A stretch of DNA of 64,000 bases from Lachnospiraceae bacterium (lineage in GTDB: Bacteria > Bacillota > Clostridia > Lachnospirales > Lachnospiraceae), in assembly GCA_022845955.1 (NCBI GenBank), contig AP025576.1, forward strand, positions 3,472,001-3,536,000, read 5' to 3'. Below, in pieces: positions 24,265 to 33,708 of the stretch. How positions within the stretch are numbered: the stretch's first letter is position 1; each line of letters begins with the position of its first letter. A program made the translations under genes and the position numbers. The notes beneath the pieces are model-generated. The model had not been told where the DNA came from, did no database searches, and worked only from the letters and a program-made list of their open reading frames with translations.

Positions 24265-24316
24265 TTGCCTTTTCTCTTTAAATATGATAGTATGACTAAC
24301 ACGGGTTAGTTTAACC
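24265..24316 (+). promoter_or_regulatory. Promoter and candidate iron-responsive operator
   Basis: TTGCCT (24265-24270), a 17-base spacer and TAGTAT (24288-24293) form a fair promoter. Immediately downstream, over the expected start of transcription, are two overlapping dyads: CTAAC-ACGG-GTTAG (24296-24309) and GGTTA-GTT-TAACC (24304-24316). The TTAG/TAACC content resembles DtxR/IdeR-type metal-repressor boxes. Position and target (siderophore uptake) suit repression by iron. The repressor is not in the window. Confidence 0.55.
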
Positions 24317-24372
24317 AAACCAGATACTGGTAATATATGCCGGATGGTAAAATAGAAAGGGTGTTGGTAAGG

Positions 24373-25320
24373 ATGAGTAAGAGGAGAGAAAAAGGATTAC
24401 TGATATGTTCAGCAATCATGCTGGCGGGTTTGCTGGGGGCGTGTGCCTCTTCTGCAGGTACACCGGATCCTTCGCAGGCAGAAGGTATGCGTACGGTGGA
24501 AACGGATAAGGGGCCGGTAGAAATTCCTGTGGATCCCCAAATCATTGTTTCCGATTATTATCTGGGTGAATTCCTGGCTGTGGATGTAAAGCCGGTAATC
24601 GCGTCGCCTTATTCGCTGTCCAACCCTTTTCTGGAGGGACGGACGGAAGGGATCCAGGAACTGAATACAGTGAGCGCGGAAACGTCGCTGGAAATGATTG
24701 TTGAAAAAGAACCGGATTTAATTATTACGATTACGGAAGCCGATTATGAGAAATATTCAGAAATAGCACCTACGGTATACATCCGGGACGGCAAACGCAG
24801 CGATGAGGAACTATTCCGTTATATTGCCGATCTGACAGGAAGGGGTGAGGAAGCGGAAGCTTATCTTTCGGATTTTAACAAAAGGGTGACAGAGGTAAAA
24901 GATGAAATCCGGGAAATTGTTGGGGAACGCACCGTTTCTGTGGTGGAAGTATGGCCGCAGCAGATCTATACCATGGGCAGCCATTTTGCCAGGGGAGGCT
25001 CCATCCTGTATGATATGTGGGAATTAAAGGCGCCGGAGAAGGTACAGAAGGAAATGGTGGAGGGAGATACGGCCTATGAAGTGGTTTCCCTGGAAGCATT
25101 GCCGGAGTACACTGGTGACTTCATCCTGTATGGCGTTCTGGCGGATACGGACAGCTCCTTTTTGGAAGATTCCAAATTATGGAACAGTCTGGATGCTGTG
25201 AAGGAAGGCCGTGTGCTGCCTTATGAGCAGGTGGCGTTCATGCACAGGGACCCTATTACACGCAACGCCCAACTGGATATCTTTGTGGAATTTTTTAGAA
25301 GGTTTGGGGAACAAGGATGA
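24373..25320 (+). CDS. Iron-siderophore ABC transporter substrate-binding lipoprotein
   Basis: This 315-residue protein has a lipoprotein signal peptide ending in the lipobox LLGAC, so it is anchored outside the membrane. The mature part is a class III (FecB/FhuD-like) binding protein: GPVEIPVDPQIIVSDYYLGEFLAVD, EKEPDLIITI and a long central helix (TGRGEEAEAYLSDFNKRV). ATG 24373 gives a standard signal peptide, but its ribosome site is poor, and GTG 24361 or TTG 24364 after GAAAGG are alternatives. Two permeases and an ATPase follow in order, so the operon imports a ferric siderophore or heme-like chelate. Confidence 0.9.
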   Translation: MSKRREKGLLICSAIMLAGLLGACASSAGTPDPSQAEGMRTVETDKGPVEIPVDPQIIVSDYYLGEFLAVDVKPVIASPYSLSNPFLEGRTEGIQELNTVSAETSLEMIVEKEPDLIITITEADYEKYSEIAPTVYIRDGKRSDEELFRYIADLTGRGEEAEAYLSDFNKRVTEVKDEIREIVGERTVSVVEVWPQQIYTMGSHFARGGSILYDMWELKAPEKVQKEMVEGDTAYEVVSLEALPEYTGDFILYGVLADTDSSFLEDSKLWNSLDAVKEGRVLPYEQVAFMHRDPITRNAQLDIFVEFFRRFGEQG

Positions 25321-26324
25321 AAGCGGGCGGGCACAGGAAAAGAATTTGGTTCCTGCTGGCGGGGAGCGCTGCAGTTATCATAGCCGCAGCGCTCTCTGTG
25401 CTGTACGGCAGTACCGGCATTCCTGCGAAGCAGGTATTGGAAGCCGTGCTTCATCCCGATATGGCAAACAGGCAGCATATCGTCATACAGGAACTGCGGA
25501 TCCCGCGGACCCTGGGCTGTATGCTGGTGGGGGCTTCCTTCGCCTCCGCCGGGGCTATAATGCAGGGAGTGACCCGGAATCCGCTGGCGGATTCCGGTCT
25601 TTTGGGGATCAATGCCGGCGCTTCCTTTGCACTGGCACTTTGCCTTGCCTTTCTGCCGGGGCTGGGCTTTACGGGAGTGGTAGGTTTCTCCTTCCTGGGG
25701 GCTGCGGCAGCGATGACGGCTGTGTATGGACTGATGAGTCTGAAACGGAGGAAAACGGATCCGGTGCGGCTGGTGCTGGCAGGCAGCGCGGTCAGTATTT
25801 TTCTTTCTTCCCTCAGCCAGGGCGTATCGATCTTCTATAATATAGGCTATGATCTCACCTTTTGGACCGCAGGCGGAGTGGCGGGCATCCGCACCCGCCA
25901 GCTGCAGTTGGCCGGTCCGGTGATTCTGGCAGGGCTTTTGGCGGCTCTGGCGCTTTCCGGCCGGGTATCCATGCTCAGCCTGGGAGAGGATGCCGCCAGA
26001 GGTCTGGGATTACGGGTGGAACGTTCCCGGCTGCTCTGCCTCTTTGTGGTACTGCTGCTGGCCGGAGGTGCTGTCGCTTTGGCCGGTCCCGTCGCCTTTG
26101 TGGGATTGATGGTCCCTCATGTAGTCCGTTTTTTTGTGGGATCGGATTACCGCAGCATCATTCCCTGTACTATGGCAGCAGGCGCGTTTTTTATGCTTGC
26201 AGCAGATATCGTATCCCGTGTTGTGAATGCACCCGGTGAAACACCGATCGGTCTGGTATTCGCAGTCATCGGTGTGCCGTTCTTTATCTGGACGGCCCGA
26301 AAGGAGGGGAAAGCGTTTGACTGA
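25317..26324 (+). CDS. Iron-siderophore ABC transporter permease (FecCD family)
   Basis: This 335-residue permease has about ten membrane helices and FecCD motifs: LRIPRTLGCMLVGASFASAGAIMQGVTRNPLADSGLLGINAGAS near residue 60, and GPVAFVGLMVPHVVRFFVGSDYR near residue 255, the coupling region for the ATPase. It overlaps the binding-protein gene by 4 bases (ATGA). It should form a heterodimer with the next permease. Confidence 0.93.
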   Translation: MKAGGHRKRIWFLLAGSAAVIIAAALSVLYGSTGIPAKQVLEAVLHPDMANRQHIVIQELRIPRTLGCMLVGASFASAGAIMQGVTRNPLADSGLLGINAGASFALALCLAFLPGLGFTGVVGFSFLGAAAAMTAVYGLMSLKRRKTDPVRLVLAGSAVSIFLSSLSQGVSIFYNIGYDLTFWTAGGVAGIRTRQLQLAGPVILAGLLAALALSGRVSMLSLGEDAARGLGLRVERSRLLCLFVVLLLAGGAVALAGPVAFVGLMVPHVVRFFVGSDYRSIIPCTMAAGAFFMLAADIVSRVVNAPGETPIGLVFAVIGVPFFIWTARKEGKAFD

Positions 26325-27321
26325 ATCCGGACGAAAACTGCGTACAGGCGCCGTTATGGGTATCCTTGCGGCACTGCTTGCCGTCGGAATATGGATGGAT
26401 ATCAACGCAGGCTACAGACAGATAAGCCTGGAGGAACTCTGGCAGATAATAAGGGGAGAAGGGGTAAAAAGCCTTCGCTATACACTGCTGAACCTGCGGC
26501 TCCCCCGGGTGCTTACCAGCCTGCTGGTGGGAGTGGGGCTTTCGGTATCCGGCTGTGTCATACAGGGCGTATCCCGCAATGAAATGGCAGAACCGGGCAT
26601 ACTGGGCGTAAACGCGGGGGCGGGACTGTTTGTGGCCGCTTTCCTGGTCTTTTTCCCGCAAAGCGGCCTGAAACTTACCTTCCTTTTACCTGTTCTTGCT
26701 TTTGCCGGTTCCCTGGCGGCAGCCTTTCTGGATTACCGCCTGGCCCTGACCCGGCAGGGTCTGTCGCCGAAGCGGCTTTTATTGGTGGGAATCGCCATGT
26801 CCACGGCTCTTTCCAGCGTGACAACCATGCTGATGCTGCGTATGTCGGACAGGGAATATGCATTTGTACAAAACTGGCTGGCGGGAAATATCTGGGGGGC
26901 GTCCTGGCCTAATGTGCGCCTTCTTTCCGCCGGTCTGCTTGCATTGGTTCTCTTTGTATTCTATAAAAGCAGAACCCTGAATGTTCTGGCACTGGGACGG
27001 CAGACGGCCACAGGACTGGGTGCGGATGTACCCCGCCAGTCCGCGGTGCTTTTGGGGGCGGCCGTTGCCATGTCCAGCCTGTGCTGTGCGGTGGGCGGCG
27101 GACTGAGCTTTGTCGGACTGGTATGCCCCCATCTGGCCCGCCGCCTGGTGGGGCCGGATTACCGGGTGCTGCTTCCTGCAGCGGTGCTTTCCGGCGCGGT
27201 GCTGATGACCTTTTCCGATATCCTGTCCCGTACGCTTTTGTCCCCAAACGAAATACCGGTGGGGATTGTGGCGGCAGTGATCGGGGCGCCTTATTTCTTA
27301 TACCTGCTGATTCAAACATAA
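26317..27321 (+). CDS. Iron-siderophore ABC transporter permease (FecCD family)
   Basis: This 334-residue second permease carries the same motifs as its neighbour: LRLPRVLTSLLVGVGLSVSGCVIQGVSRNEMAEPGILGVNAGAG and GLSFVGLVCPHLARRLVGPDYR. I place the start at TTG 26317, because AAGGAGGGGA (26301-26310) is ideally spaced, the frame overlaps the previous stop by 8 bases, and the length then matches the family. An in-frame ATG at 26227 would add 30 non-homologous residues inside the upstream gene. Confidence 0.9.
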   Translation: MTESGRKLRTGAVMGILAALLAVGIWMDINAGYRQISLEELWQIIRGEGVKSLRYTLLNLRLPRVLTSLLVGVGLSVSGCVIQGVSRNEMAEPGILGVNAGAGLFVAAFLVFFPQSGLKLTFLLPVLAFAGSLAAAFLDYRLALTRQGLSPKRLLLVGIAMSTALSSVTTMLMLRMSDREYAFVQNWLAGNIWGASWPNVRLLSAGLLALVLFVFYKSRTLNVLALGRQTATGLGADVPRQSAVLLGAAVAMSSLCCAVGGGLSFVGLVCPHLARRLVGPDYRVLLPAAVLSGAVLMTFSDILSRTLLSPNEIPVGIVAAVIGAPYFLYLLIQT

Positions 27322-27335
27322 AGGAGGAGAGTGGT

Positions 27336-28133
27336 ATGGATGCTGTACTTACAGGGGAACGTATCTCGGTGGCTTACCAGCAGAATGTTATCATTCCGCC
27401 TATGGATGTGGAAATTCCCCGGGGATGCATCACGTCCATCATCGGGCCAAACGGATGCGGAAAATCCACTTTATTAAAAGCGTTGTCCCGGATGCTTCCC
27501 ATCCGGAGCGGACAGGTGCTGCTGGACGGCGGCCTGATTGCCCGGATGCCTACGGCGGAGGTGGCTAAGCAGATGGCAATTCTGCCTCAGGGGCCGCAGG
27601 CCCCGGGAGGGCTGACGGTGGCCGAACTGGTGGCATATGGCAGATATCCCCATCAAAAGGGGTTCGGAAGACTCCGGAAGGAGGATTACGAGGCCATTGC
27701 GTGGGCGATGCACATAACCGGAATGGAAGAATTTTCGGACAGGGATATTGATGCGCTGTCGGGCGGACAGCGGCAGCGTGCCTGGATAGCCATGGCACTT
27801 GCACAGGATACCCAGGTTATTCTGCTGGACGAGCCAACCACCTATCTGGACATGGCCCATCAGCTGGAGGTGCTCAAGCTCCTGGAAGAGCTGAACCAAT
27901 CCCAGGGAAAGACCATTGCGCTGGTAATTCATGATTTGAACCTGGCGGCCAGGTTCTCCCATCATATGATTGCCATGCGCGGGGGGAAAATCTGTTACGA
28001 AGGCTCGCCGGATGATATTATGACGCCCCGGGTTCTGGAGGAAGTATTTTCCCTGAAAGCCTGTATCACCAGGGATCCCTGGACGGATAAACCGGTGTGT
28101 ATAACTTATGAGCTTCACGGAATAGAATCATAA
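27336..28133 (+). CDS. Iron-siderophore ABC transporter ATP-binding protein (FecE family)
   Basis: This 265-residue ATPase has Walker A (GPNGCGKST), Q-loop (MAILPQGPQAPGGLTVAELVAYGRYPH), signature LSGGQRQRAWIAMAL, Walker B with LLDEPTTYLDMAHQ and H-loop VIHDLN, all typical of FecE/FhuC. ATG 27336 follows AAGGAGGAG directly after the permease stop. A long in-frame extension upstream overlaps the permease gene and is not real. The operon ends at a strong terminator shared with the convergent gene. Confidence 0.94.
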   Translation: MDAVLTGERISVAYQQNVIIPPMDVEIPRGCITSIIGPNGCGKSTLLKALSRMLPIRSGQVLLDGGLIARMPTAEVAKQMAILPQGPQAPGGLTVAELVAYGRYPHQKGFGRLRKEDYEAIAWAMHITGMEEFSDRDIDALSGGQRQRAWIAMALAQDTQVILLDEPTTYLDMAHQLEVLKLLEELNQSQGKTIALVIHDLNLAARFSHHMIAMRGGKICYEGSPDDIMTPRVLEEVFSLKACITRDPWTDKPVCITYELHGIES

Positions 28134-28146
28134 AGGACAGATAAAT

Positions 28147-28205
28147 AAAAACTGCATTCCGCACGGTGTCCCTGGTATGGGCGCCGTGACCGGAATGCAG
28201 TTTTT
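28147..28205. terminator. Bidirectional terminator
   Basis: A 15-base perfect stem (AAAAACTGCATTCCG at 28147-28161 and its complement at 28191-28205) with an inner CACGG/CCGTG pairing lies between convergent genes. A-tract and T-tract make it functional on both strands. Confidence 0.9.
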
Positions 28206-31200
28206 TTATTCGGAAGCCTGTTCCATCTGCAGGTTTTTCTGGGCAGTGGACAGCATCAGCTTAATACGGTTCAGCTGGTTCACTTCGCTGGCACCGGGAT
28301 CATAATCAATTGCCACAATATTGGACTTGGGATAACGCTTGCGCAGTTCCTTGATTACCCCTTTTCCCACCACGTGGTTAGGCAGACAGCCAAAGGGCTG
28401 CGTACATACGATATTGTTGGTTCCCGTCTTGATCAGCTCCACCATTTCACCGGTAAGGAACCAGCCTTCACCGGTCTGGTTGCCGATGGAAACAATAGGG
28501 GCCGCATAGGAGGCGATATCGTCAATTTTGGCAGGCGCGTGGAAATGCCGGGATTTATCGAAAGCTTTGGCAGCCCCGGAACGAATCCACTGCATGGCCT
28601 TAATGCCTGCTTTTGCCGTAAAAGCCGATTTCTTGCTGGTGCCGAGATGTTCCGCTTTATAAAGCTGGTTGTAGAAGCAGTAAAACATAAAATCAAGCAA
28701 ATCGGGCACCACGGCTTCCGCGCCCTCCGATTCCAGCAGATCCACCAGATGGTTATTGGCAGCAGGGGCGAATTTTACAAGGATTTCCCCGACAATACCT
28801 ACCTTGGGCTTCTTTTCCTCCGTAATAGGAATGGCATCAAAATCTTCAATGATTTCCCTGCATAAACGGAAGAACGTATGAAAACCCGGATGTCTGGAAC
28901 GCACGAAGGTCTTGCAGGTTTCCGCCCATTTGCGGTGGCAGGCATTGACACTGCCTTTTTCTTTCTCATAGGGACGCATCCGGTAAATGCAGCGCATAAA
29001 AATGTCGCCGAATACCGCCCCGTAAACACCCCGCAGCAAAACATCCAGATTGAGCGTAAAGCCCGGGTTGCTTTCGATCCCCGCCATATTTACGGAGATT
29101 ACGGGAACCTGCTCCATTCCGGCCTTTGCCAGGGCGCGGCGGATGAATCCCACATAATTGGTGGCCCTGCAGCCGCCGCCGGTCTGGGACATAACCACGG
29201 CAACCTTGTTTAAATCATACTTGCCGGACAGGAGGGCGTCCATAATCTGGCCCACCACCAGCAGGGAGGGATAACAGGCGTCATTGTTTACATACTTCAG
29301 GCCGGTATCAATGGCATGGCGGTTATCATTGGGCAAAACCTCCACACGGTAGCCGCAGGCATTAAACGCCGCCTCAAGAAGTTCAAAATGGATAGGCGAC
29401 ATCTGGGGACATAAAATGGTATAATCCTTTCGCATTTCTTCCGTAAAGACCACCCTGTCCAGAGCGGTGGAAGCGATCGTGCGTTTTTCCTTTTTCTTTT
29501 CCTTCGCCTTAATGGCGGAAAGCAGGGAACGGATACGTATCCTGGCGGCTCCCAGGTTATTTACCTCATCGATTTTCAGACAGGTATAGATCTTGCCGGA
29601 ACCGGAAAGGATATCATTTACCTGATCCGTGGTAACGGCGTCCAGGCCGCAGCCAAAGGAGTTCAGCTGGATCAGGTTCAGGTCATCCCGTGTGCGGACA
29701 AACGCGGCGGCAGCATACAGTCTGGAATGATACATCCACTGATCCGACACAATCAGAGGCCGCTCCGGCTGTCCCAGATGGGAAATGGAATCCTCTGTAA
29801 GCACTGCCAGGCCGTAGGAGGTAATCAGTTCGGGTATCCCATGGTTGATTTCCGGATCCAGATGGTAGGGTCTGCCTGCAAGGACAATTCCCTGCGTTCC
29901 GGTTTCTTCCAGAAACAAAAGTACCTCTTCCCCCTTCTTCTTGATATCTTCCCTGGAAGCGGTCATTTCCGCCCAGCCTTTTTCCGCCGCCCTGCGTATT
30001 TCCTGCTCCGGCAGTTCCGGGAATTCCTTCACCAATGCCCGGGCAGCCACCTCAAGGCTGGTAAAAGCCATGAAAGGATTGCGCAGAACCGCTTCCCCCC
30101 GTCCGATTTCATCCACATTGTTCTTGATGTTTTCCGAATAAGAGGTGACGATAGGACAGTTATAATGGTTACTGGCATCCGGGGTTTCGTTCCTTTCATA
30201 AAAAAGCGCCGGATAGAAGATGAAGTCCACCCCCTGCTTAATCAGCCAGGACACATGGCCGTGGGCCAGCTTTGCCGGATAACACTCGGATTCGCTGGGG
30301 ATGGATTCGATTCCCAGCTCATAAATATTATGGGTGGAGCTGGGGGAGAGGACCACCTGATATTTCAGCTCCGTGAAAAAAGTATACCAGAAAGGATAGT
30401 TCTCATACATGTTCAGGACACGGGGAATCCCCACGCGGCCCCGTTCCGCTTTGTCTGCGGACAGCGGTTCATAGGAAAAAAGCCTCTTCAGCTTATATTC
30501 ATACAGATTGGGAACCTGGCTGGGATTTTTGGGTTTCCCCAGCCCTCTTTCGCAGCGGTTGCCGGAGATATACTGGCGTCCGCCGGAAAACCGGTTTATG
30601 GTAAGACGGCAGTGATTGGTACAGCCTTTACACTTGGCCATACTCGTTTCAAATTCCAGGGAATTGATCTGCTCTATGGTCAGCATGGTAGTCTGATAAC
30701 CGGCGCTGTAGTTGTCGCGGGCGATGAGGGCCGCACCGAAAGCGCCCATAATACCTGCGATATCCGGGCGGACCGCCTCACAGCCGGCAATTTTTTCAAA
30801 GCTGCGCAGCACGGCGTCGTTATAGAAGGTGCCGCCCTGCACCACGATCCGGTTTCCCAACTCGGATGCATCCGATACCTTGATAACCTTAAACAAAGCG
30901 TTCTTGATAACCGAATAAGCAAGGCCGGCGGATATATCGGAAACTTCCGCGCCTTCCTTCTGGGCCTGCTTGACTTTGGAATTCATGAATACGGTACAGC
31001 GGGTCCCCAGATCGATGGGATGCTTGGCGAAAAGCGCCGCTTTGGCAAAATCCTGCACGCTGTAGTTCAGGGATTTGGCAAACGTTTCAATAAAAGAACC
31101 GCAGCCGGAGGAGCAGGCTTCATTCAGCTGTACACTGTCAACGGTGCCGTTTTTGATTTTAATGCATTTCATATCCTGCCCGCCGATATCCAGGATACAG

Positions 31201-32453
31201 TCCACCTGGGGATCAAAGAAAGCGGCGGCATGGTAATGGGCTACGGTCTCCACCTCCCCGTCATCCAGAAGAAAAGCCGCTTTCATCAGGGCTTCCCCAT
31301 AACCGGTGGAGCAGGAGCGGACGATTTTGGCGCTTCTGGGAAGCTGGGAATAGATATCCTGGACGGCGCCGATGGCTGTTTTCAGAGGGCTGCCGTTGTT
31401 ATTGCTGTAAAAAGAATACAACAGGGAACCGTCTTCCCCGACCAGAGCTACCTTGGTGGTAGTGCTACCCGCATCAATTCCCAGATAGCAGTTGCCCACG
31501 TAATCCTCCAGGGATGCCGTCCTGACACAATGGCTGTCATGCCTTGCATGAAACGCTTCGTATTCCTCATCGGAGGAAAAAAGAGGCTCCATACGTTCCA
31601 CTTCAAATTCCATTTTTATGCCGGAAGACATTTTAGCCACCATCTCTTCCAGCGTAACATAAACATCTTCCTTCGCATTCAGTGCGGAACCGATTGCGGC
31701 AAACAAATGGGAATTGTCCGCTTCAATGGTATGCTCCTCATCCAGCTTAAGCGTCCGTACAAAGGCGGCTTTCAGCTCGGAAAGGAAATGGAGCGGGCCT
31801 CCCAGAAACGCAACATGCCCGCGGATGGGCTTGCCGCAGGCAAGGCCGCTAATGGTCTGGTTCACAACCGCCTGGAAGATGGAAGCGGAAAGATCCTCCT
31901 TGGTAGCCCCTTCGTTGATCAGGGGCTGGATATCGGATTTTGCAAACACACCGCATCTGGCCGCTATCGTATACAAAGATTGATAGCCTTTGGCGTATTC
32001 ATTCAGTCCCGCCGCATCTGTCTGGAGAAGGGAGGCCATCTGATCGATGAAGGAGCCGGTGCCGCCTGCACAGATACCGTTCATCCGCTGTTCTACATTT
32101 CCATTTTCAAAATAAATGATCTTTGCATCCTCGCCGCCCAGCTCGATAGCAACATCTGTCCGGGGGGCCAGTTCCTGAAGGGCGGTGGAAACGGAAATAA
32201 CTTCCTGGACAAAAGGCACGCCCAGGTGGTTGGCAAGGGTCAGTCCTCCGGAACCGGTAATCATGGGATGGAGGGTAATATTCCCCAATTGGGAAAGACT
32301 GTCTTTCAACAGATCCGACAGGGTTTCCTGAATGTTGGCAAAATGTCTTTTGTAATCGGAAAAAAGTATATGATGGGCCTCATCCAGGATAGCAATTTTG
32401 ACTGTAGTGGAACCAATATCGATTCCCAGAGTGTAATTCATTGCATGACTCAT
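28206..32453 (-). CDS. Giant 2-hydroxyacyl-CoA dehydratase activase-related protein
   Basis: This 1415-residue protein has two BcrAD/BadFG-type ATPase domains in tandem: [19 protein letters not shown] at residue 7 and [21 protein letters not shown] near 320, each with GGxD/GGQD and [21 protein letters not shown] blocks. A DUF2229-like region and a dehydratase-subunit-like C-terminal half follow, with a [10 protein letters not shown] cluster motif near residue 608. Activases use an inter-subunit 4Fe-4S cluster and ATP to push an electron into radical dehydratases. The fused form is common in Clostridia, but its reaction is not established. The start follows AGAAAGGG with about 12 bases spacing. 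No partner dehydratase lies nearby. Confidence 0.85.
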   Translation of the reverse strand: MSHAMNYTLGIDIGSTTVKIAILDEAHHILFSDYKRHFANIQETLSDLLKDSLSQLGNITLHPMITGSGGLTLANHLGVPFVQEVISVSTALQELAPRTDVAIELGGEDAKIIYFENGNVEQRMNGICAGGTGSFIDQMASLLQTDAAGLNEYAKGYQSLYTIAARCGVFAKSDIQPLINEGATKEDLSASIFQAVVNQTISGLACGKPIRGHVAFLGGPLHFLSELKAAFVRTLKLDEEHTIEADNSHLFAAIGSALNAKEDVYVTLEEMVAKMSSGIKMEFEVERMEPLFSSDEEYEAFHARHDSHCVRTASLEDYVGNCYLGIDAGSTTTKVALVGEDGSLLYSFYSNNNGSPLKTAIGAVQDIYSQLPRSAKIVRSCSTGYGEALMKAAFLLDDGEVETVAHYHAAAFFDPQVDCILDIGGQDMKCIKIKNGTVDSVQLNEACSSGCGSFIETFAKSLNYSVQDFAKAALFAKHPIDLGTRCTVFMNSKVKQAQKEGAEVSDISAGLAYSVIKNALFKVIKVSDASELGNRIVVQGGTFYNDAVLRSFEKIAGCEAVRPDIAGIMGAFGAALIARDNYSAGYQTTMLTIEQINSLEFETSMAKCKGCTNHCRLTINRFSGGRQYISGNRCERGLGKPKNPSQVPNLYEYKLKRLFSYEPLSADKAERGRVGIPRVLNMYENYPFWYTFFTELKYQVVLSPSSTHNIYELGIESIPSESECYPAKLAHGHVSWLIKQGVDFIFYPALFYERNETPDASNHYNCPIVTSYSENIKNNVDEIGRGEAVLRNPFMAFTSLEVAARALVKEFPELPEQEIRRAAEKGWAEMTASREDIKKKGEEVLLFLEETGTQGIVLAGRPYHLDPEINHGIPELITSYGLAVLTEDSISHLGQPERPLIVSDQWMYHSRLYAAAAFVRTRDDLNLIQLNSFGCGLDAVTTDQVNDILSGSGKIYTCLKIDEVNNLGAARIRIRSLLSAIKAKEKKKEKRTIASTALDRVVFTEEMRKDYTILCPQMSPIHFELLEAAFNACGYRVEVLPNDNRHAIDTGLKYVNNDACYPSLLVVGQIMDALLSGKYDLNKVAVVMSQTGGGCRATNYVGFIRRALAKAGMEQVPVISVNMAGIESNPGFTLNLDVLLRGVYGAVFGDIFMRCIYRMRPYEKEKGSVNACHRKWAETCKTFVRSRHPGFHTFFRLCREIIEDFDAIPITEEKKPKVGIVGEILVKFAPAANNHLVDLLESEGAEAVVPDLLDFMFYCFYNQLYKAEHLGTSKKSAFTAKAGIKAMQWIRSGAAKAFDKSRHFHAPAKIDDIASYAAPIVSIGNQTGEGWFLTGEMVELIKTGTNNIVCTQPFGCLPNHVVGKGVIKELRKRYPKSNIVAIDYDPGASEVNQLNRIKLMLSTAQKNLQMEQASE

Positions 32454-32610
32454 ATGTTAAAAATGCCCTTTCTACTTATTAATATGTGTATTCAAACAAC
32501 TTTTTACATTATACGACAGCATTCACGTAAAAGCAACCAAAGAAGCAGTTAAAAAAATTTTGGCAATTTCTAAAGTTTTTATAACATTTATGAATTCCGG
32601 CACACTTCCG

Positions 32611-32639
32611 TTTACATTTTCTCAGCTAAATGATAGAAT
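32611..32639 (+). promoter_or_regulatory. Sigma-A-type promoter of the rhomboid-like operon
   Basis: TTTACA (32611-32616), a 17-base spacer and TAGAAT (32634-32639) predict a transcript starting near 32646, exactly where the structured leader begins. Confidence 0.75.
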
Positions 32640-32645
32640 ATATTC

Positions 32646-32730
32646 GCCTGAGGTGCTTCCCGTTGAAAATCGGGGAAACCGCAGCAGCAAGAGCGCAGGC
32701 TCAGATAAGAATCGCGTAAACCGCAGATAG
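32646..32730 (+). ncRNA. Structured 5' leader of unknown class
   Basis: The leader from the predicted start site can fold compactly. GCCTG (32646-32650) pairs with CAGGC (32696-32700). Inside is a hairpin, GGT (32652-32654) and TTCCCG (32657-32662) against CGGGGAA and ACC (32671-32680), with an 8-base loop TTGAAAAT. AAACCGCAG occurs twice, at 32678-32686 and 32718-32726. I compared it from memory with purine, c-di-GMP, c-di-AMP, THF, TPP, cobalamin and fluoride riboswitches and it matches none. It could be an undescribed riboswitch, a protein-binding leader or simply a stable UTR. Confidence 0.45.
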
Positions 32731-32740
32731 GAGTTTTAGT

Positions 32741-33652
32741 ATGGGAAGCAGTTTTTCCACGAAATTTGAAAGAAAATTCGGTAAATATGCCATACCGAAT
32801 ATCTCATTGTATTTGATTATATGCTATGCGGTAGGATATTTGATCTCCCTGATCTATCCTGCTTTTCTGGGATATCTCACTTTGGATCCCTTTAAAATTT
32901 TCCTGCAGGGGCAGGTATGGAGGCTTGTAACCTGGATTCTGATTCCGCCGAGTACCTCAAACCTGTTTTTTACCCTGATTATGCTGGTGTTCTATTATTC
33001 CATCGGAACGCAGCTGGAGAGGACCTGGGGAACCTACCGGTATAATCTGTACCTCTTTTTGGGTATGATTTTTACAATCGCCGGAAGCTTCCTGCTGTTC
33101 CTGTACTGTCTGCTGATGGGGGCACAGCCGCTGGCACTGGGAACGGAGACTCTTTATTCCTTAAGTAACGGCCTTCATGTGTATTTCGGTTCCTTCAGCA
33201 CCTATTACATCAATATGTCTATATTTTTGGCATATGCAGCTACCTTCCCGGAGATGCAGGTCCTGCTTATGTTTATTATCCCGATTAAGGTTAAGTGGCT
33301 GGGAATTGTATACGGGGCAATGCTGGTGTTCGAATGCCTTACCGGAGGCATTGTGACCTGGTTTGTCATCGGTTCCTCCCTGCTGAATTTCCTTGTTTTC
33401 TTCCTGACCAGCAGAAATCATATCCATATGTCGCCAAGACAGATGAAGCGCCGGCAGGAATTCAAAAGGCAGACTCATTCCGCCCCCGGTATTACCAAAC
33501 ATAAATGTGCGGTCTGCGGAAGAACGGAAAAGGATGATCCTACGCTGGAATTCCGTTTCTGTTCCAAATGCTATGGAAATTATGAGTATTGCCAGTATCA
33601 CCTGTATACCCATGAGCATATAAAGCCGCCCCATGAGGCCGGCAGGATGTAA
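32741..33652 (+). CDS. Rhomboid-like membrane protein with Cys/His C-terminal tail
   Basis: This 303-residue protein has about six membrane helices in a rhomboid-like arrangement: helix 1 at about 22-44, the family-typical QVWRLVTWILIPP near 57, and ERTWGTYRYNLYLFLG near 93. I cannot find the GxSG serine or the helix-6 catalytic histidine, so it is probably a pseudoprotease of the derlin-like sort. The tail after residue 225 is basic, then has C256-x2-C259, C274-x2-C277, C284, H287 and H291, a likely zinc-binding knuckle. A structured leader precedes it and a sigma-like gene follows after 56 bases. Confidence 0.75.
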   Translation: MGSSFSTKFERKFGKYAIPNISLYLIICYAVGYLISLIYPAFLGYLTLDPFKIFLQGQVWRLVTWILIPPSTSNLFFTLIMLVFYYSIGTQLERTWGTYRYNLYLFLGMIFTIAGSFLLFLYCLLMGAQPLALGTETLYSLSNGLHVYFGSFSTYYINMSIFLAYAATFPEMQVLLMFIIPIKVKWLGIVYGAMLVFECLTGGIVTWFVIGSSLLNFLVFFLTSRNHIHMSPRQMKRRQEFKRQTHSAPGITKHKCAVCGRTEKDDPTLEFRFCSKCYGNYEYCQYHLYTHEHIKPPHEAGRM

Positions 33653-33708
33653 AACGGATTGCCCCGTATGAGTAACAGGTGATATAACAGGACAGGAAGG
33701 AAAAAGGA

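Noticed and set aside
29727..32552. A 941-codon open frame on the plus strand opposite the activase-like gene
   Set aside because: It is antisense to a well-supported 1415-residue protein, its translation shows no family motifs, and it arises from the codon bias of the real gene.
32646..32730. c-di-GMP, c-di-AMP, THF or cobalamin riboswitch upstream of the rhomboid-like gene
   Set aside because: Isolated short matches (GGGGAA, AGAGCGC, GGTGC) are present but the ordered conserved cores of these classes are not.
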